Source of the DNA: Undaria pinnatifida
Lineage: Eukaryota > Sar > Phaeophyceae > Laminariales > Alariaceae
Direction: 5' to 3'
DNA: 64,000 bases
Assembly: GCA_012845835.1 (NCBI GenBank)
Contig: JABAKD010000016.1
Span: forward strand, 4,030,859-4,094,858
Position numbers and translations under genes: made by a program. Shown here piece by piece: positions 10,601 through 21,387 of the stretch; position 1 is the first letter of the stretch, and every line of letters starts with the position of its first letter. The notes beneath the pieces were generated by a model. It was given only the letters and a program-made list of their open reading frames with translations. It was not told where the DNA came from and did not search any database.

Positions 10601-13008
10601 CGCGTTCATTTTCGGCAGGATCTAGCCACTACTACGTCTTGACCGACACCACCGACGAGGCTAACGCGGCACTTCTCGGCCTCAACCACTCGCCCAAGCT
10701 CGCGTTCTCCCGCGGTGGCGCCACGACCGCCTCCCTCGATTTCGAGAAGGTCATTCTCGTCGACCGCGAGGGCAAGGTGAATACCCCTTCAGTGCGGCAC
10801 TGATGCTGTGCGAGGTTCCTATTTATTGCTGTGCCTCAATGTGTTGTGGTGACAAGTACAGTCATGGTCCCTCTTTAGTGCGGTACCTTTTAGTGAGGGT
10901 CTCCAGTTTAGTGCGGTTAAAAGGTACAGTTGTGGTGCCGTTTTTGATGCGGTTACTTACCCTTTAGTGCGGGAGGGGGAAGAGGAGGCAGTTTTTGTCC
11001 TGTTGCATTGAAGCGCACGACTTGGTTTAGGGAAGGTCATCCTCATCGACCGCGAAAGGGCAAGGTGAGTACACGGCAAGGTAGCAAGGGTGGGGTAAGC
11101 AGGTTGCATGCTATTGTGCGTGCAACAGCTAACGAGAGTAGCAAGTTGTTGCGTACGGAGTAGCTGTTTTCGGTGTGTAGGGTGTTGATATTTACTAGTA
11201 AGACCGCGCGTGCTCGAGGCTTGTTTACTTGTGATGACACTGCCCCACCGCTAGCCGCCCCCCCCCCGTTCGCCACCCACGCAAAAATAAGCCTCTCTCT
11301 CCACCGTTGTTCTGCGCTATGATATAGTAAGACAAGCAGCACTGCTTGGTTCATCCTTCTCACACAATCTCCCTCCCCGCCCTCCCTCCCTCCCTCCCTC
11401 CCTCCCCCTCCCCCGCCTCAGGTTGACTTCTCCCCGGAGAACAACGTGGTCGCCGCAGAGGAGCCCAACCCCTTCCCTCCGGCGTCGTTCACCAACGGTG
11501 CCGTGGGCGACCAGTTCTACAGCCCCCTCGTGGTCGTGGAAAACATCGGCAACTCGGTGTGGAACGCTCCCATCGTGGCCAGCGATGTGACCACCGAGTA
11601 CCTGAACGGGTTCTGCGACATGGATGAAATCCCCGAGGATATGAGGGCGGAAGCTTACAAGTGAGAACGAAATACACACCTCTGGGGCTAAGAAGATTAT
11701 TTTTGCGAAGTTGTGCAAGGGGGAGGGGGGGGCGGGCGGGGGGGGGGCAGGCTTCAGCCCCGAAATTTTGTTCACTTTGCAATGGATGGGGAAGCGGGGG
11801 GGATTGGCAAGACACAGAGTTTTCAATTCGCTCAAAAAGTCCCAGTTCCTAAAATAAAAGCCACCGGGAAAAGGGAAGGGGGTGGGGGTACCTTGGAGCT
11901 GCGCGTGCGAAAAATGCGGAAGTAATCACTACACCTTGGGGGTTTCACGTGCGAAATATGTGTGCGATCCCTTGATGGCTTAGAGAAAAACTGACAGGTT
12001 AAAAAAGCGTGCACCGTCACCTAAGCCGCCACCTCACCGCACCGCCAACCCCATCCCTCACAGACATTACGGCCATGGGCAGTATTCGTGCACCCCTCAC
12101 GTCGCACACCCGCACAGACTTGGGCCATCCTCAACCCCCTCGCAGACTACGGCCATGCATGAAGCGCATCACAGTGGCTTACCGTTATTATTCTTGATAA
12201 CGTTGTGTTGATGTTTCCTGATCACAACAATTCACAGAAGTGATGGCTATTCAAAGGATGATACATTCGTAAAATCGAACGGGCGTGCTGTACCATGCAG
12301 CTAGCCAAATAATTTTGTCGGCCCTAAATCTATCGAGCTGTCACACCTGGCGTTTTCTAGAAAAATTGAATAAAATACACACCTCAACTCACCCGCCCCC
12401 ACCCCGACTCTCCCCTCCTGTCCCGTGATGAAACCCACAGGTACCTGCACCCGAAGGTGGTCACAATCTGCCCTCGCGACCAGACGGTGGTGCTCAGCCT
12501 CGTCCCCGGGTTCTCCTTCGCCAAGCCCATCCTCTACCTCACCATGGACTCCTCCGTCGACCTGGCCGCCGCCTTCGAGGACGTCACCTTCGCGCCTCGC
12601 CTCGCGGGGATCACCGTGGGCGGCGACGACAGCGCCTTCTCGGCCGTCGAACGCCTCTTCGCCACCGTCAACGGGTACTCCAACTCGGACATTCCTGTCG
12701 ACGCACCCGAGGGCACGGTGAACCACCCCCACCGCCAGGGATTCTTCAGCGTGCTCCGGGACGGCTCGGGACCGCTCAACGTGCTGGGTGGCATCCCTAC
12801 CGTTGCGACCGACTACTCTCCCCTCTGGGACCTCAACGTCGGCGAGTGGACCCAGCCGGCCGTGGATGGAGGTATCCGGACCCGCCTGTTCGATGAGTTC
12901 CAGATTCTGGGCCTCGTGTCGCAGGGGTGGATCACGGCGCCGGGTGGCGAGCCGTACGGCTCGAGCGGGATCATCGTGAACTGCCCCATCGCCATGCGCT
13001 TCCTGTAG
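7360..13008 (+). CDS. Secreted or endomembrane protein of unknown function, 4 exons, 417 aa
   Basis: Exons 7360-7648, 10619-10776, 11422-11660 and 12441-13008 join in frame with GT-AG borders at all three introns (phases 1, 0, 2) and end in TAG. The start MPSSSTMFRLATAAALAL is chosen because it begins a signal-peptide-like stretch; a second Met at 7378 would also work. Cleavage is likely near VRAQ. The mature part has no membrane segment. The last exon is compact and looks globular, with VGGDDSAFSAVERLF, GGIPTVATDYSPLWDLNVGEW and SSGIIVNCP. I do not recognise the family; I have an unverified impression of similar bacterial hypothetical proteins. The open frame extending upstream to 6940 is not supported as coding. 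Confidence 0.85.
7649..10618 (+). other. Intron 1 of the secreted-protein gene
   Basis: A 2.97-kb GT-AG intron. It opens with a GGGT tetranucleotide run (about 7690-7729) and CTACTG trinucleotides, has C and G homopolymers near 9020-9041 and 9250, and otherwise shows no element I recognise. Confidence 0.75.
10619..10776 (+). CDS. Unknown secreted protein, exon 2 (residues 98-149)
   Basis: Encodes SSHYYVLTDTTDEANAALLG and ends EKVILVDREGK at donor AAG|GTGAAT, phase 0. The exon end and donor are copied in the following intron. Confidence 0.85.
10744..11076 (+). repeat. Duplicated exon-2 end plus 5' splice site
   Basis: About 35 bp covering the exon end and donor (10747-10780) recur 286 bp downstream (11033-11070), inside intron 2, with a few substitutions and a 2-bp insertion. 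The intronic copy carries GTGAGT, closer to consensus than the GTGAAT in use. Between them are several TTTAGTGCGG-type short repeats. Confidence 0.85.
11422..11660 (+). CDS. Unknown secreted protein, exon 3 (residues 150-228)
   Basis: Begins VDFSPENNVVAAEE after a long polypyrimidine tract and CAG, and ends AEAY at donor AA|GTGAGA, phase 2. The spliced codon gives Lys229. Confidence 0.85.
11661..12440 (+). other. Intron 3 of the secreted-protein gene
   Basis: 780 bp, GT-AG, with a G-rich stretch at 11716-11750 and nothing else recognised. Confidence 0.75.
12441..13008 (+). CDS. Unknown secreted protein, exon 4 (residues 230-417)
   Basis: Largest exon. Opens YLHPKVVTICPRD, contains GFSFAKPILYLTMDSS and GGDDSAFSAVERLF, and ends IIVNCPIAMRFL-TAG. 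Two Cys in this exon (TICP, VNCP) could pair in a secreted protein; that is inference. Confidence 0.9.
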
Positions 13009-14110
13009 AAAAAAGTTTTTCGAAAATGATCGAGATGGCGCATATGCATAGGAGAAAGGAGGGAGGGGATCAGGAAGACAAGAAAGTGGCCCTTTAAGGC
13101 AACAGAAGGATAGATGGATGGATGACATGGGTGGACGATGGATGCATGGGTAGGTTGGTGCGGGATGAATGGTGGAGGGAAACTATGTAACTACTATATA
13201 CTACTGTAGACCATATAAATAATACTAAGGATGGCGACTATGTACCTCCCTTCTACGTACTGGAGTTATACACGAGTTCTTTCCAAGCAGAGACAGGGTG
13301 TTCCAGTTGCACCCCCCCCCCCCGACACCTCCCGTCACATCGTTTCCTTTCCTCTCGGGATTTGGTTACGTGCAATTTCTTGTCGAGCGATGCCTACCTG
13401 TTGTTCGGTAAGGTTCGAGGGGGGGGAGGGCGGGGGGGGGGGGGGGGGCTTACCACTGTCTCTGAGTGAGGTCGGTGTTTCTGGATACTGCACGGTCGAT
13501 GATTGATTTTTTGCAACCATTTTCCGTGCTGTTGCCATTGCCGCCACCCCTCCTTATGAGTAGGACCATCCGTTGGTCGGTCGGTCGGTCGGTCGGTCGG
13601 TCGGTCGGGCGTGTCCGTCTGTCTTGCCGGCTATCTATCCGGCTAACTTGTTCGTCTGGTTGTCTGGCTGTTTAGCCCGTCCGTAGGGCTGTCTGGCCGG
13701 CGGGCTGTTGGGTTGGCTGGCCATCTGGCTGGCCGTCTGTGGGTAGTGTTGGTATTAGCTTGTCTTGCCTTGTGCTTCTTGCCTCGTCTCGTGACCCTTT
13801 CAAGCTTTCCTAGAAGGTCTATTATCGTGTGCCCTTGGCGTACGCGAGCCGGCAAAACGCTCGTTCGAGCCTTGCCTTGGTGGGGGCTTATTTTCGTGTT
13901 ATCGAGAGGTGTATCGCATACTGCTCCGCGGGTGCTAACAGCAAAAGTACCACCAGCAGGAGGAGGAGCAATAGCAACCGCGTTTTGTTTTGTGTTATCG
14001 AGAGGTGTATCATACTGCCTCGCGGGTGCTAACAGCAACAGTACCCCATCAGCAGGAGAAGCAACAGCAACCGCAGTAGCATCCGTGTTTTTAGATTGGA
14101 GGCGATCACC
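13009..14110. other. Intergenic, short repeats only
   Basis: Contains a GATG/GGAT-rich stretch near 13108-13160, a G-homopolymer region at 13420-13450 and a GGTC tetranucleotide run at 13574-13608. No coding signal. Confidence 0.5.
13890..14090. repeat. Tandem 96-bp duplication
   Basis: The block beginning GTGTTATCGAGAGGTGTATC at 13896 recurs at 13992, with AGCAGGAG-rich tails. Confidence 0.8.
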
Positions 14111-14112
14111 GA

Positions 14113-14883
14113 GTGGTACTTTATTCGCGTACCATCATGTTGCATCATGCATGTCCTTGTCGTTGTTTTTCGGCCGGAAGATCCGGAGTCGCCCCTCTTC
14201 AGTTCGAATGCGCCCTTCTTTTCTTTTCAGCAGCTTCCGTGTTGTCGAAAGCAACCTTCACGCAGCGTGTACCTAGTTTTCCATCGGTCCCTGATAGAAA
14301 AAATGAGCAATCAATGAACTTTTTCCTTTTGTGGCGTGCGTACTTCGGTGCCGTCTGCAAAACACCACAAATTATCCTTGAGGGATGCGGGGGCGGGGGC
14401 CGGGATGCGGGGGCGGGGGCCGGGATGCGGGACGCACTCACTCTTGTTGCTTGCCTCAAGTCATTTGACCATGGCTCGTTCTCCGGTAGCCCCCCTCCCC
14501 AACTTTTCTTCACCGAAATCCCCGGTTTTGAAACCAGCTGCCGGCCGTATCTCCCGAAATACGGTGTAGCCTTAAAGCTTTGCCACCCCGACGTCATCGT
14601 TTGTAATGTACTTTGCAAAACAAGAAAACAAGTAAAAGGTTTGCGTTTTCGTAGAATCCTTCCTCGCGTCGAGCAGCCGTGTGAAACGTTGGTTAAAGAC
14701 AATCGCTGGTTTTGGGGGGAAGGCCATCGTGGAATCAGAGTCACGAAAGCCTTTTCGAGATGGGGTGCCGTTCGTTTCTACTCCTGTTATAGAGACATGC
14801 GGGGGAGGGGGGGCTCATTTCGTGCATGGCCGTTGACATGCGCGCGCGCGGGGGGGGGGGGGCGGTGTAAGGGTATATATTAG
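14113..14883 (+). other. Long open frame of doubtful coding status (256 codons)
   Basis: One of the longest uninterrupted frames outside recognised genes, but it is opposed by a 181-codon frame on the other strand (14199-14744) and crosses a GGGGGCGGGGGCCGGGATGC tandem run near 14390-14430. It has no recognised domain, signal peptide or splice context. I treat it as probably non-coding. Confidence 0.2.
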
Positions 14884-14889
14884 CGGTTG

Positions 14890-15805
14890 ATTGGTGTCTA
14901 ATCTATCTGCGGCACGTTGTTTTTGCTGCTGGGTAAGGGGGGGTGAACAACTTTTCGTTGAACCCTTTGGTTAGTTGATTGGTTTGCTTTAGTTTGGTGC
15001 GTTCATAAACATGCATAATACGCAGTGCACGGTAGGCAGCGTTTGGGTATGTGTTCGCGTAGCCGAGGCATATGCACGGTGTGTAGTTTACGTAGCTCTG
15101 GACACACTTGAGGTAGCAGTTTACTTGGCTTTTCGTGGTAAACGTAATAAAAGGGAACATGAATGAGCATAACATTAATGACGTCATCCAAAACACATGA
15201 GATGGGTCGTCCCAACGGTTCGGCAAGCGTTTTACAACTTCGAATCATCAATGAACTCAAACTATTTTTCAAAGTACGAGAGGTTTCGAAGACAACACAC
15301 ACGTCACCCCAGCTGTGAGATCTGAACCTAAAAAACAAACGTAATATTGCCAATCTAACACCTAGTCGTGTGGATGATAAGTTATTACAACGTCATCTTG
15401 AGTTCTTTTAGGTCCTAGCTCATGAAACTCATTGAAGACGGGCGATCGATGTAGTAGTAAGCAGCTTGAAAATGTTTGTCAAGTGTCGACCCTAAATCCG
15501 TCGAACTCACGGCTGACGTCGTTATAATCACTTTACAACTTTTAGTAACACATACATGTATGTGTTAGCTCTTCCCCAAACTTCAGCTATACAGCAGGCC
15601 GCCGGTAACCTGCTGCTGTTTTCTAGCACTTCAAGTCATGCATGATAAGTATTGTAATACAATACCATCTAATTTCGGGTTCTGACTCATGAAAACTTAC
15701 TAAAACCCAGCGGGCGGCGTGTAGTACGCAGCTTGCAAATATGAGCATCGACCCCAATTTCGTCGAACTCACGGCTGACGTTGTCAGAATAATTTCATGA
15801 AATGA
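14890..15805. other. Intergenic with copies of a dispersed motif
   Basis: Holds two copies of the GTCGAACTCACGGCTGACG motif (near 15508 and 15762), each preceded by a GCAGCTTG-type block. No gene seen. Confidence 0.5.
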
Positions 15806-15809
15806 GATG

Positions 15810-16190
15810 TGTTAAGGCAATAGTGGGGGTATTGGTCCGTTCGACCACTTGCAAAAGGTGAACCAATAATAGCTTACCCAAACTAAGCCTTATAACACTC
15901 CCCCCCCCCTGAAACGGCGGGATAGCACAGGTCGGCCGGATATACGGGCGGGCCTCTGTCAATATCCAAGCGCGGTTTCATTTCCTGGGGATACCGGGGA
16001 GAGTATTTTTCAAGTTCGACATACATGGATGGGGAAAAGTCTAAAAAAGTTTATTGTTGTGGACGGTGAGATTCGAACCCACGACCCGAAAAACCCATGG
16101 TCCTGCCAACGACGCCATTTGTTAAGGTACGTATTATTAGTGGAATATTAGTCCGTTTGACCACTTGCTCAAAAGGTTAGCCAAGATAGC
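15810..16190 (-). mobile_element. TRIM-like mini-LTR element, copy a (3' repeat truncated)
   Basis: A first terminal direct repeat (15810-15897) starts TGTTAAGG and ends CTTATAACA. A second, partial one starts at 16120. On the minus strand a tRNA-like segment with a perfect T-arm-like hairpin sits next to the repeat at 16120. It is closely similar to copies b and c. The internal region has no coding capacity. Confidence 0.75.
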
Positions 16191-16507
16191 TTACAGCAGA
16201 TAGATGGGTAATCCCACATTTTTTTTCGTGTGCAGTGTTCTTCAACTCGCGAAGTCACAACGCGGCTTTCAAGAGTTTTTAACGGAGAAGAAAAAAAACT
16301 GCCACACGTCAGCAGCTAGCTGTGATATCTGAGAAGGCGGTCTCCATCGACGGAAAACAACCAACGTCTTCAATTGGTTTGAACTAATTGATTGGGGCGT
16401 TGCATCGTAGAGGTATACATGAACGTGGCGATCGAGGGGGCGGGTGTTTGCGGCAATGCACACGCCTAGAAAAAAGAAGGGACTGCCCATCTCATTTATT
16501 ACGCTCA

Positions 16508-16906
16508 TGTTATGGTATTAGTGGGGGTATTAGCCCGCTTGACCACGTGCAAAAGGTTAACCAATAACAAATTACCCAAACTAAGTGTTATATATAACAT
16601 TCTTCCCCAGTGAAACGCCGGGATAGTAGGTCGGCCGCGGATATACGCGCGGAACTGTCAATATTGAAGCGGTTTCATTTCCTGGGGACACCAGGGAGAG
16701 TATTTTTCAAATTCGACATGGTAGGGAAAGTCTGAAAAAGTTTATTACTGTATTGTGGATGGTGGGATTCGAACCCACAACCCCCCAAAAAACCATGGTC
16801 CTGTCGACGACGCCATTTGTTAAGGAATTAGTGGGTATTATTAGTCCGCTTGACCACTTGTTGCAAAAGGTTGACCGATAGCTTACCCAAACTAAGCCTT
16901 ATAACA
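16508..16906 (-). mobile_element. TRIM-like mini-LTR element, copy b, complete with CTCA target duplication
   Basis: A 399-bp element bounded by terminal direct repeats of 92 bp (16508-16599) and 89 bp (16818-16906), each starting TGTTA and ending TAACA. CTCA occurs at 16504-16507 and 16907-16910, as expected for a 4-bp target duplication. On the minus strand the repeat is followed after AA by TGGCGTCGTCGACAGG, which can be read as a primer-binding site or as a tRNA A box. About 35 bp further comes GGTTCGAATCC, a perfect Pol III B box inside a 5-bp stem. Non-autonomous. Confidence 0.8.
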
Positions 16907-16910
16907 CTCA

Positions 16911-17344
16911 GATCTCACAGCTGGGGTGAGGTGTCACAACGTTTACGCCTTAAAAACAATAGCCATGGTGATTGCTGTCACCGCCGAAGATCAGCAGACA
17001 TGTCAAGTCAACGGAAAACGCGCGCTGTCAAGGTCGTTGGGCGGCGTGTTTCATACTAAATCCTAGTAGTCTGGAGTCAGTCAAGGGGTGTGACGCGATT
17101 TCGTCGGCGCCATCGAGTGTTGAATCCTTACGACGTATATTCACCGAACCTGATAACGTCAAAGGAGATGCGCACACACGTCTGTTTGTTTTTGGCGTGT
17201 GAGCCCTTGTCAAACGCACCGATTTACTCCGATTATAGCAAGCACCCTCTTGCATTATCATCCTGTTGGCTTGGTTAACATGTGTTTGGGCTTTTTGCAC
17301 ATGTGCACGTGCGATTGATGAGCGCCGATGTAAACCAATGGTAC
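16911..17344. other. Intergenic, no gene recognised
   Basis: Begins with a short GATCTCACAGCTG copy of the dispersed motif. Nothing else identified. Confidence 0.4.
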
Positions 17345-17945
17345 GCTGGGGGGAATGTTGTGATGTTGTTATGTTATGATGATGATGTTATGATGATGTT
17401 ATGATGATGTTATGATGATGTTATGATGATGTTATGATGATGTTATGATGATGTTATGGTGATGTTATTATTATGTTATTATGATGATGTTATGATGGTG
17501 TTATTGTGATGACGTTATTATGATGACGTTATGATGATGTTATGATGATGTTATGATGATGTTATGATGATGTTATGATGATGTTATGATGATGTTATGG
17601 TGATGTTATTATTATGTTATTATGATGATGTTATGATGGTGTTATTGTGATGACGTTATTATGATGACGTTATGATGATGTTATGATGATGTTATGATGA
17701 TGTTATGATGATGTTATGATGATGTTATGATGATGTTATGATGATGTTATGGTGATGTTATTATTATGTTATTATGATGATGTTATGATGGTGTTATTGT
17801 GATGACGTTATTATGATGACGTTATGATGATGTTATTATGATGACGATGTTATGATGATGTTATGATGATGTTATGATGATGTTATGATGATGTTATGAT
17901 GATGTTATGATGATGTTATGATGATGTTATGATGATGCTATGCTG
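17345..17945. repeat. ATGATGTT-type nonamer satellite with higher-order units
   Basis: About 600 bp of 9-bp units (variants of GTTATGATG). A variant block with GTTATGGTGATGTTATTATT recurs at 17453, 17594 and 17746, giving higher-order units of 141 and 152 bp. Confidence 0.9.
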
Positions 17946-18426
17946 ATGTTAGCTACAACATACCCCCAATTTCACCGCACGACGAGTGATGAACCGTTTT
18001 CCCAAACGCCCACAAAAAAGAAATGACCTTTTTTGTGCCAATTTTTTTAGGCGCGCAGCGTGTGGCTTTTGTCTCGCGGGTATATATGATTGAAAAAATT
18101 AAGCACCTTAAGACTGCGAAGGAATAGGGGGGTTACTAGCGCCAGCGATCCCGAGCCACTACATACAGGAGGCCAGTGGTAAAGAAGGCTCCTAGAGTGA
18201 CTCCCCGCTACCATAGCCCGGATCCCAACTATTCCGTAATATAGGATATGAATTACCTTTCATGGTGATAGCGCCGACTACACTATGAATCAGGGCATTG
18301 GTTAGGATTGCGGCGTTAGTTGCGCGCGGTGCAACAGGAGCTGGAAGGCGTGTTGCACGCACAGCGCAACATGGGCGACAGGGATGCAAGCCTTCGCGCA
18401 GGGCCTCGGAAGGGCCGCCGGTGCCC

Positions 18427-18612
18427 CCCCCGTCCCTCCCCCCTCCCCCCTCCCCCCCGCCCCCTCCCCCCTCCCCCCCCCCCCTCCCCCCCCCCCTCCC
18501 CCCCCCCCTCCCCCCCCCTCCCCCCCCCCCCCTCCCCCCCCCCCTCCCCCCCCCCCCTCCCCCCCTCCCCCTCCCCCCTCCCTCCCCCCCTCTCTCCCCC
18601 CCCCCCCCCGAG
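18427..18612. repeat. Polypyrimidine C-rich tract
   Basis: About 185 bp of C runs of 4-11 separated by single T and a few G. The complementary strand could form G-quadruplexes. Frames through it are open in several directions only because of the low complexity. Confidence 0.9.
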
Positions 18613-18724
18613 TAGGAGGCATCGAAGGCGTTTTTTAGACAATACCGTGAATATGAGTATTATTTATTGCTTTCACCATGAAAGCGTCGATTACATCTGG
18701 AAACCATCTATTAGAGCTGTGACG

Positions 18725-19108
18725 TGTTAAGGAATTAGTAGTGGGGTATTCGTCCGTGTGATCACGTGCAAAAGGTTAACCAACAGCTTACCCAAATAAA
18801 CTAAGCCTTATAACACTCTTCCCCCCTGAAACGGCGGGATAGCATGTCGGCCGGATATACGGGCGGACCTGTCAATATCCAAGCGGTTTCATTTCCTGGG
18901 GATACCGGGGAGATTATTTTTTTTATTTTTCAAGTTCGACATGGGGAAAGTCTGAAAAAGTTTATTATTGTGGATGGTGGGATTCGGACCCACGACCCAA
19001 AAACCCATGGTCTGTCGATTACGCCATTTGTTAAGGAGTTAGGGGGTATTAGTCCGTTTGACCACTTGCAAGAGGTTAACCAATAGCTTACCCAAACTAA
19101 GCCTTATA
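18725..19108 (-). mobile_element. TRIM-like mini-LTR element, copy c
   Basis: Same structure as copies a and b. The first repeat is 18725-18815 and the second starts at 19029 and loses its last bases at about 19108, where a foldback sequence begins. The B box reads GGTCCGAATCC, one change from copy b. Confidence 0.75.
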
Positions 19109-19178
19109 TCAGACGCTCTGACATGACACATCACGCAGTTCATCAAAGAGAACTGACCTCGTGTCACGTCTGATATGT
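19103..19178. repeat. Short foldback inserted at the end of the copy-c repeat
   Basis: ATATCAGACG at the left pairs with CGTCTGATAT at the right, with a further TGACAC/GTGTCA pair and an inner CAGTTC/GAACTG pair. It interrupts the expected CCTTATAACA end of the LTR, which suggests a MITE-like insertion. Confidence 0.6.
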
Positions 19179-19235
19179 ATCATATACCTCTACGGATATC
19201 ACTCCATAATATTAGCCCACCCTGAATCGTCGTAG

Positions 19236-19547
19236 ATGCAGATCATACGACAACATAAGGATGTCAGCAAAACAATCCAGAAATTGGAAAGGGGATCGAA
19301 AATCAATCTATTCAAAACAAACGAAAATGAGGCTGCAGATCCCCCCACACCTCGTAAAGAGGCTAAGACGCCTCTTCTTGCAAATGAGTTGAAACCCCGT
19401 GACGTAGCTCACAACAGTCGGAGCTCGAGATCGGGTATGTCTGCACCTGCGACATACCAACAGCGATCGGGTTACAAAAGCGCGAAGGGCTGTAGACAAC
19501 CGAGCGCGAGGATGCGAAGGGAAACAAGGGAAAGGTACAGAGGCTGA
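19236..19547 (+). other. Open frame of 103 codons, unknown
   Basis: Starts MQIIRQHKDVSKTIQKLERG and is rich in Lys, Arg, Ser and Gln. It matches nothing I know and has no neighbour in frame. It could be a transposon relic. The sequence to 20400 shows no further signal. Confidence 0.2.
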
Positions 19548-20630
19548 AACAAAGTCAGAAGGTAAATAGGAAAAAGCATGTCACACCGCTGCAAAGGGGC
19601 AACAAACTGAGGCCTGCAACGTGATGCCTAAGGGGTGAGCGTGGGGCCATTTTGGTCGAAAGGCAAGAGAAAAGGCAGAGCACGCTGCAGAAACCAATGC
19701 CAGTGTCCCCACCGTGGACCCGGAAGGCTGACGTGGGGCCACTGATCGAAAGGCAAAACAAAAATAACCAGTTCGCTAAGAAGTAGTGGAAACGGGGGCC
19801 GTAATATGGGACCGGGGAGGCGAGCATAAGACCTTTGATCGAACTGTAAAACGGAAAACCGGGGCTACCAAGAAAAATCGCGAGAACACGGAAAAGGGAA
19901 ACACATAAACCCATTACCCGCTGACACTACGGTAAGTCTGTGGCGAAATTCCACACTTTACCGGGGTTCTCTGTGACAAAGAGTCCAGATCTGTCCGTCC
20001 GTCCGTCCGGTCACTCTTTGTACTAGAATAAACACTGCCAAGAAGATTCATTATCAAATTAACACACATTGTTAGCTCACAACGGTTGGCAGACGTAGCA
20101 GTCCGTCCGAGTGTCTGCTGGAACAAAACCCTCTCTCTGCCAGAGTTGGCCTTAAAAGAATGAATACCCTTCGTAGCTCTCAAAGGGTACCACCACTCGA
20201 GCTACACGCAGTACTACCATCTCACTATTATTGCTGCCGCTACTACCACGGCCAGCCGTGTGGTCCCTTGTTTTAGTGCACGGTCTTGCCATGTGACAAC
20301 AACTGCACCAAAGCGAGACCCAGACCTACTATCGCGGTTTAGTGACGAGGCATCCCTCTATAGTGCGGTGCGGCGTAGGGGCTTGTTGCATTTTTTTTAG
20401 TTTAAGGTGTCCCACTTTAAGAGTCCCTAAATCCCTTCCTATACAAACTTCAAGTAGATTTGTCCCCCCCCCAAAAAAAAAGGGTTTCCAGAACTTTTAA
20501 CCTTGCAAAGGCGTTCAGACCTCTCATTCTCCCAAAAATCGATTCCCTTGTGAACAAAAATGAAAAATTCCTCCTATACCGGAGACGTGAACAATCCCGT
20601 ATGGTGGCCTAGTAGATACACAACGAGACT

Positions 20631-20930
20631 CATCATGAAAATAAAATAAAATACATAATCTCTAGATGTTTCCCACGAATTTGGGTCTAAAAGGGAGCCC
20701 CGTCATATCCAGAAACGTTTTCAGCCAAAAAAAGAGGTATGGACTATATATGCCTTAAGTAATACTTCTAGACTAGAGAATCATCATGAAAATAAAATAA
20801 AAGACATGATCTCTACCTGATAGATGTTTCCCACGAATTTGGGTCTAAAAGGGAGCCCCGTCATATCCAGAAACCGTTTCAGCCAAAAAAAGAGGTATAT
20901 ACTATATATGCCTCAAGTAATACCTCTAGA
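20631..20930. repeat. 151-bp tandem duplication
   Basis: CATCATGAAAATAAAATAAA at 20631 recurs at 20782, and both copies continue with CCCACGAATTTGGGTCTAAA and AGCCAAAAAAAGAGGTAT. A diverged single copy lies near 38490-38630 in an EFTUD2 intron, so the unit is dispersed. Confidence 0.85.
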
Positions 20931-21387
20931 CTATACAAGTATGCTGATGATGATTATTTTACGAGAGAGCATTTTCGTTTCAGGACTGCTACCAGGGGGC
21001 CCACAGAAAACGTTTGGTCGGGTTTGCGCGAAACGAACGCCTTCGAAGTCATGTTTCCTCAGGCGAGGTATAGCGAACGGAGCTCCTCATGTGTTATATA
21101 TATATAGGATCTCATCAGAAACTCTTTCTTCTCGCGCACCTCTTCCCTTCCGAGGGACGACTCGGAGGAGGTACTCTGTTATCAGGAGGCGCCACACGCG
21201 CGATTTACACCGCTCTAAACCGGAGCCCCGCACTACACAGCACCGCGCACTAGTCAACATAATAGCACGACCCCCCCGTATCCTACTTTTGACGCAAGAC
21301 TGAGCCTTGGCACGCACCCAGGGGTCGCGATTGCCAGTCCACACTCCCCCTTGCTTGTTGCAGTAGTAACAACATTGTTAGCAGTCA

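Noticed and set aside
14199-14744. 181-codon minus-strand frame opposite a 256-codon plus-strand frame
   Set aside because: Both pass through a G-rich tandem run, neither has a domain or splice context, and such pairs arise by composition.
16061-16120. Possible tRNA gene on the minus strand
   Set aside because: The T-arm and B box are perfect but the acceptor and D stems do not pair, and the same unit recurs in each mini-LTR element.
17345-17945. CRISPR-like regular repeats
   Set aside because: 9-bp units without spacers in a eukaryotic context; it is a simple satellite.
18298-18730. Long Pro-rich and Gly-rich frames on both strands
   Set aside because: They only translate the C-rich tract; frames are open because CCN and GGN codons cannot be stops.
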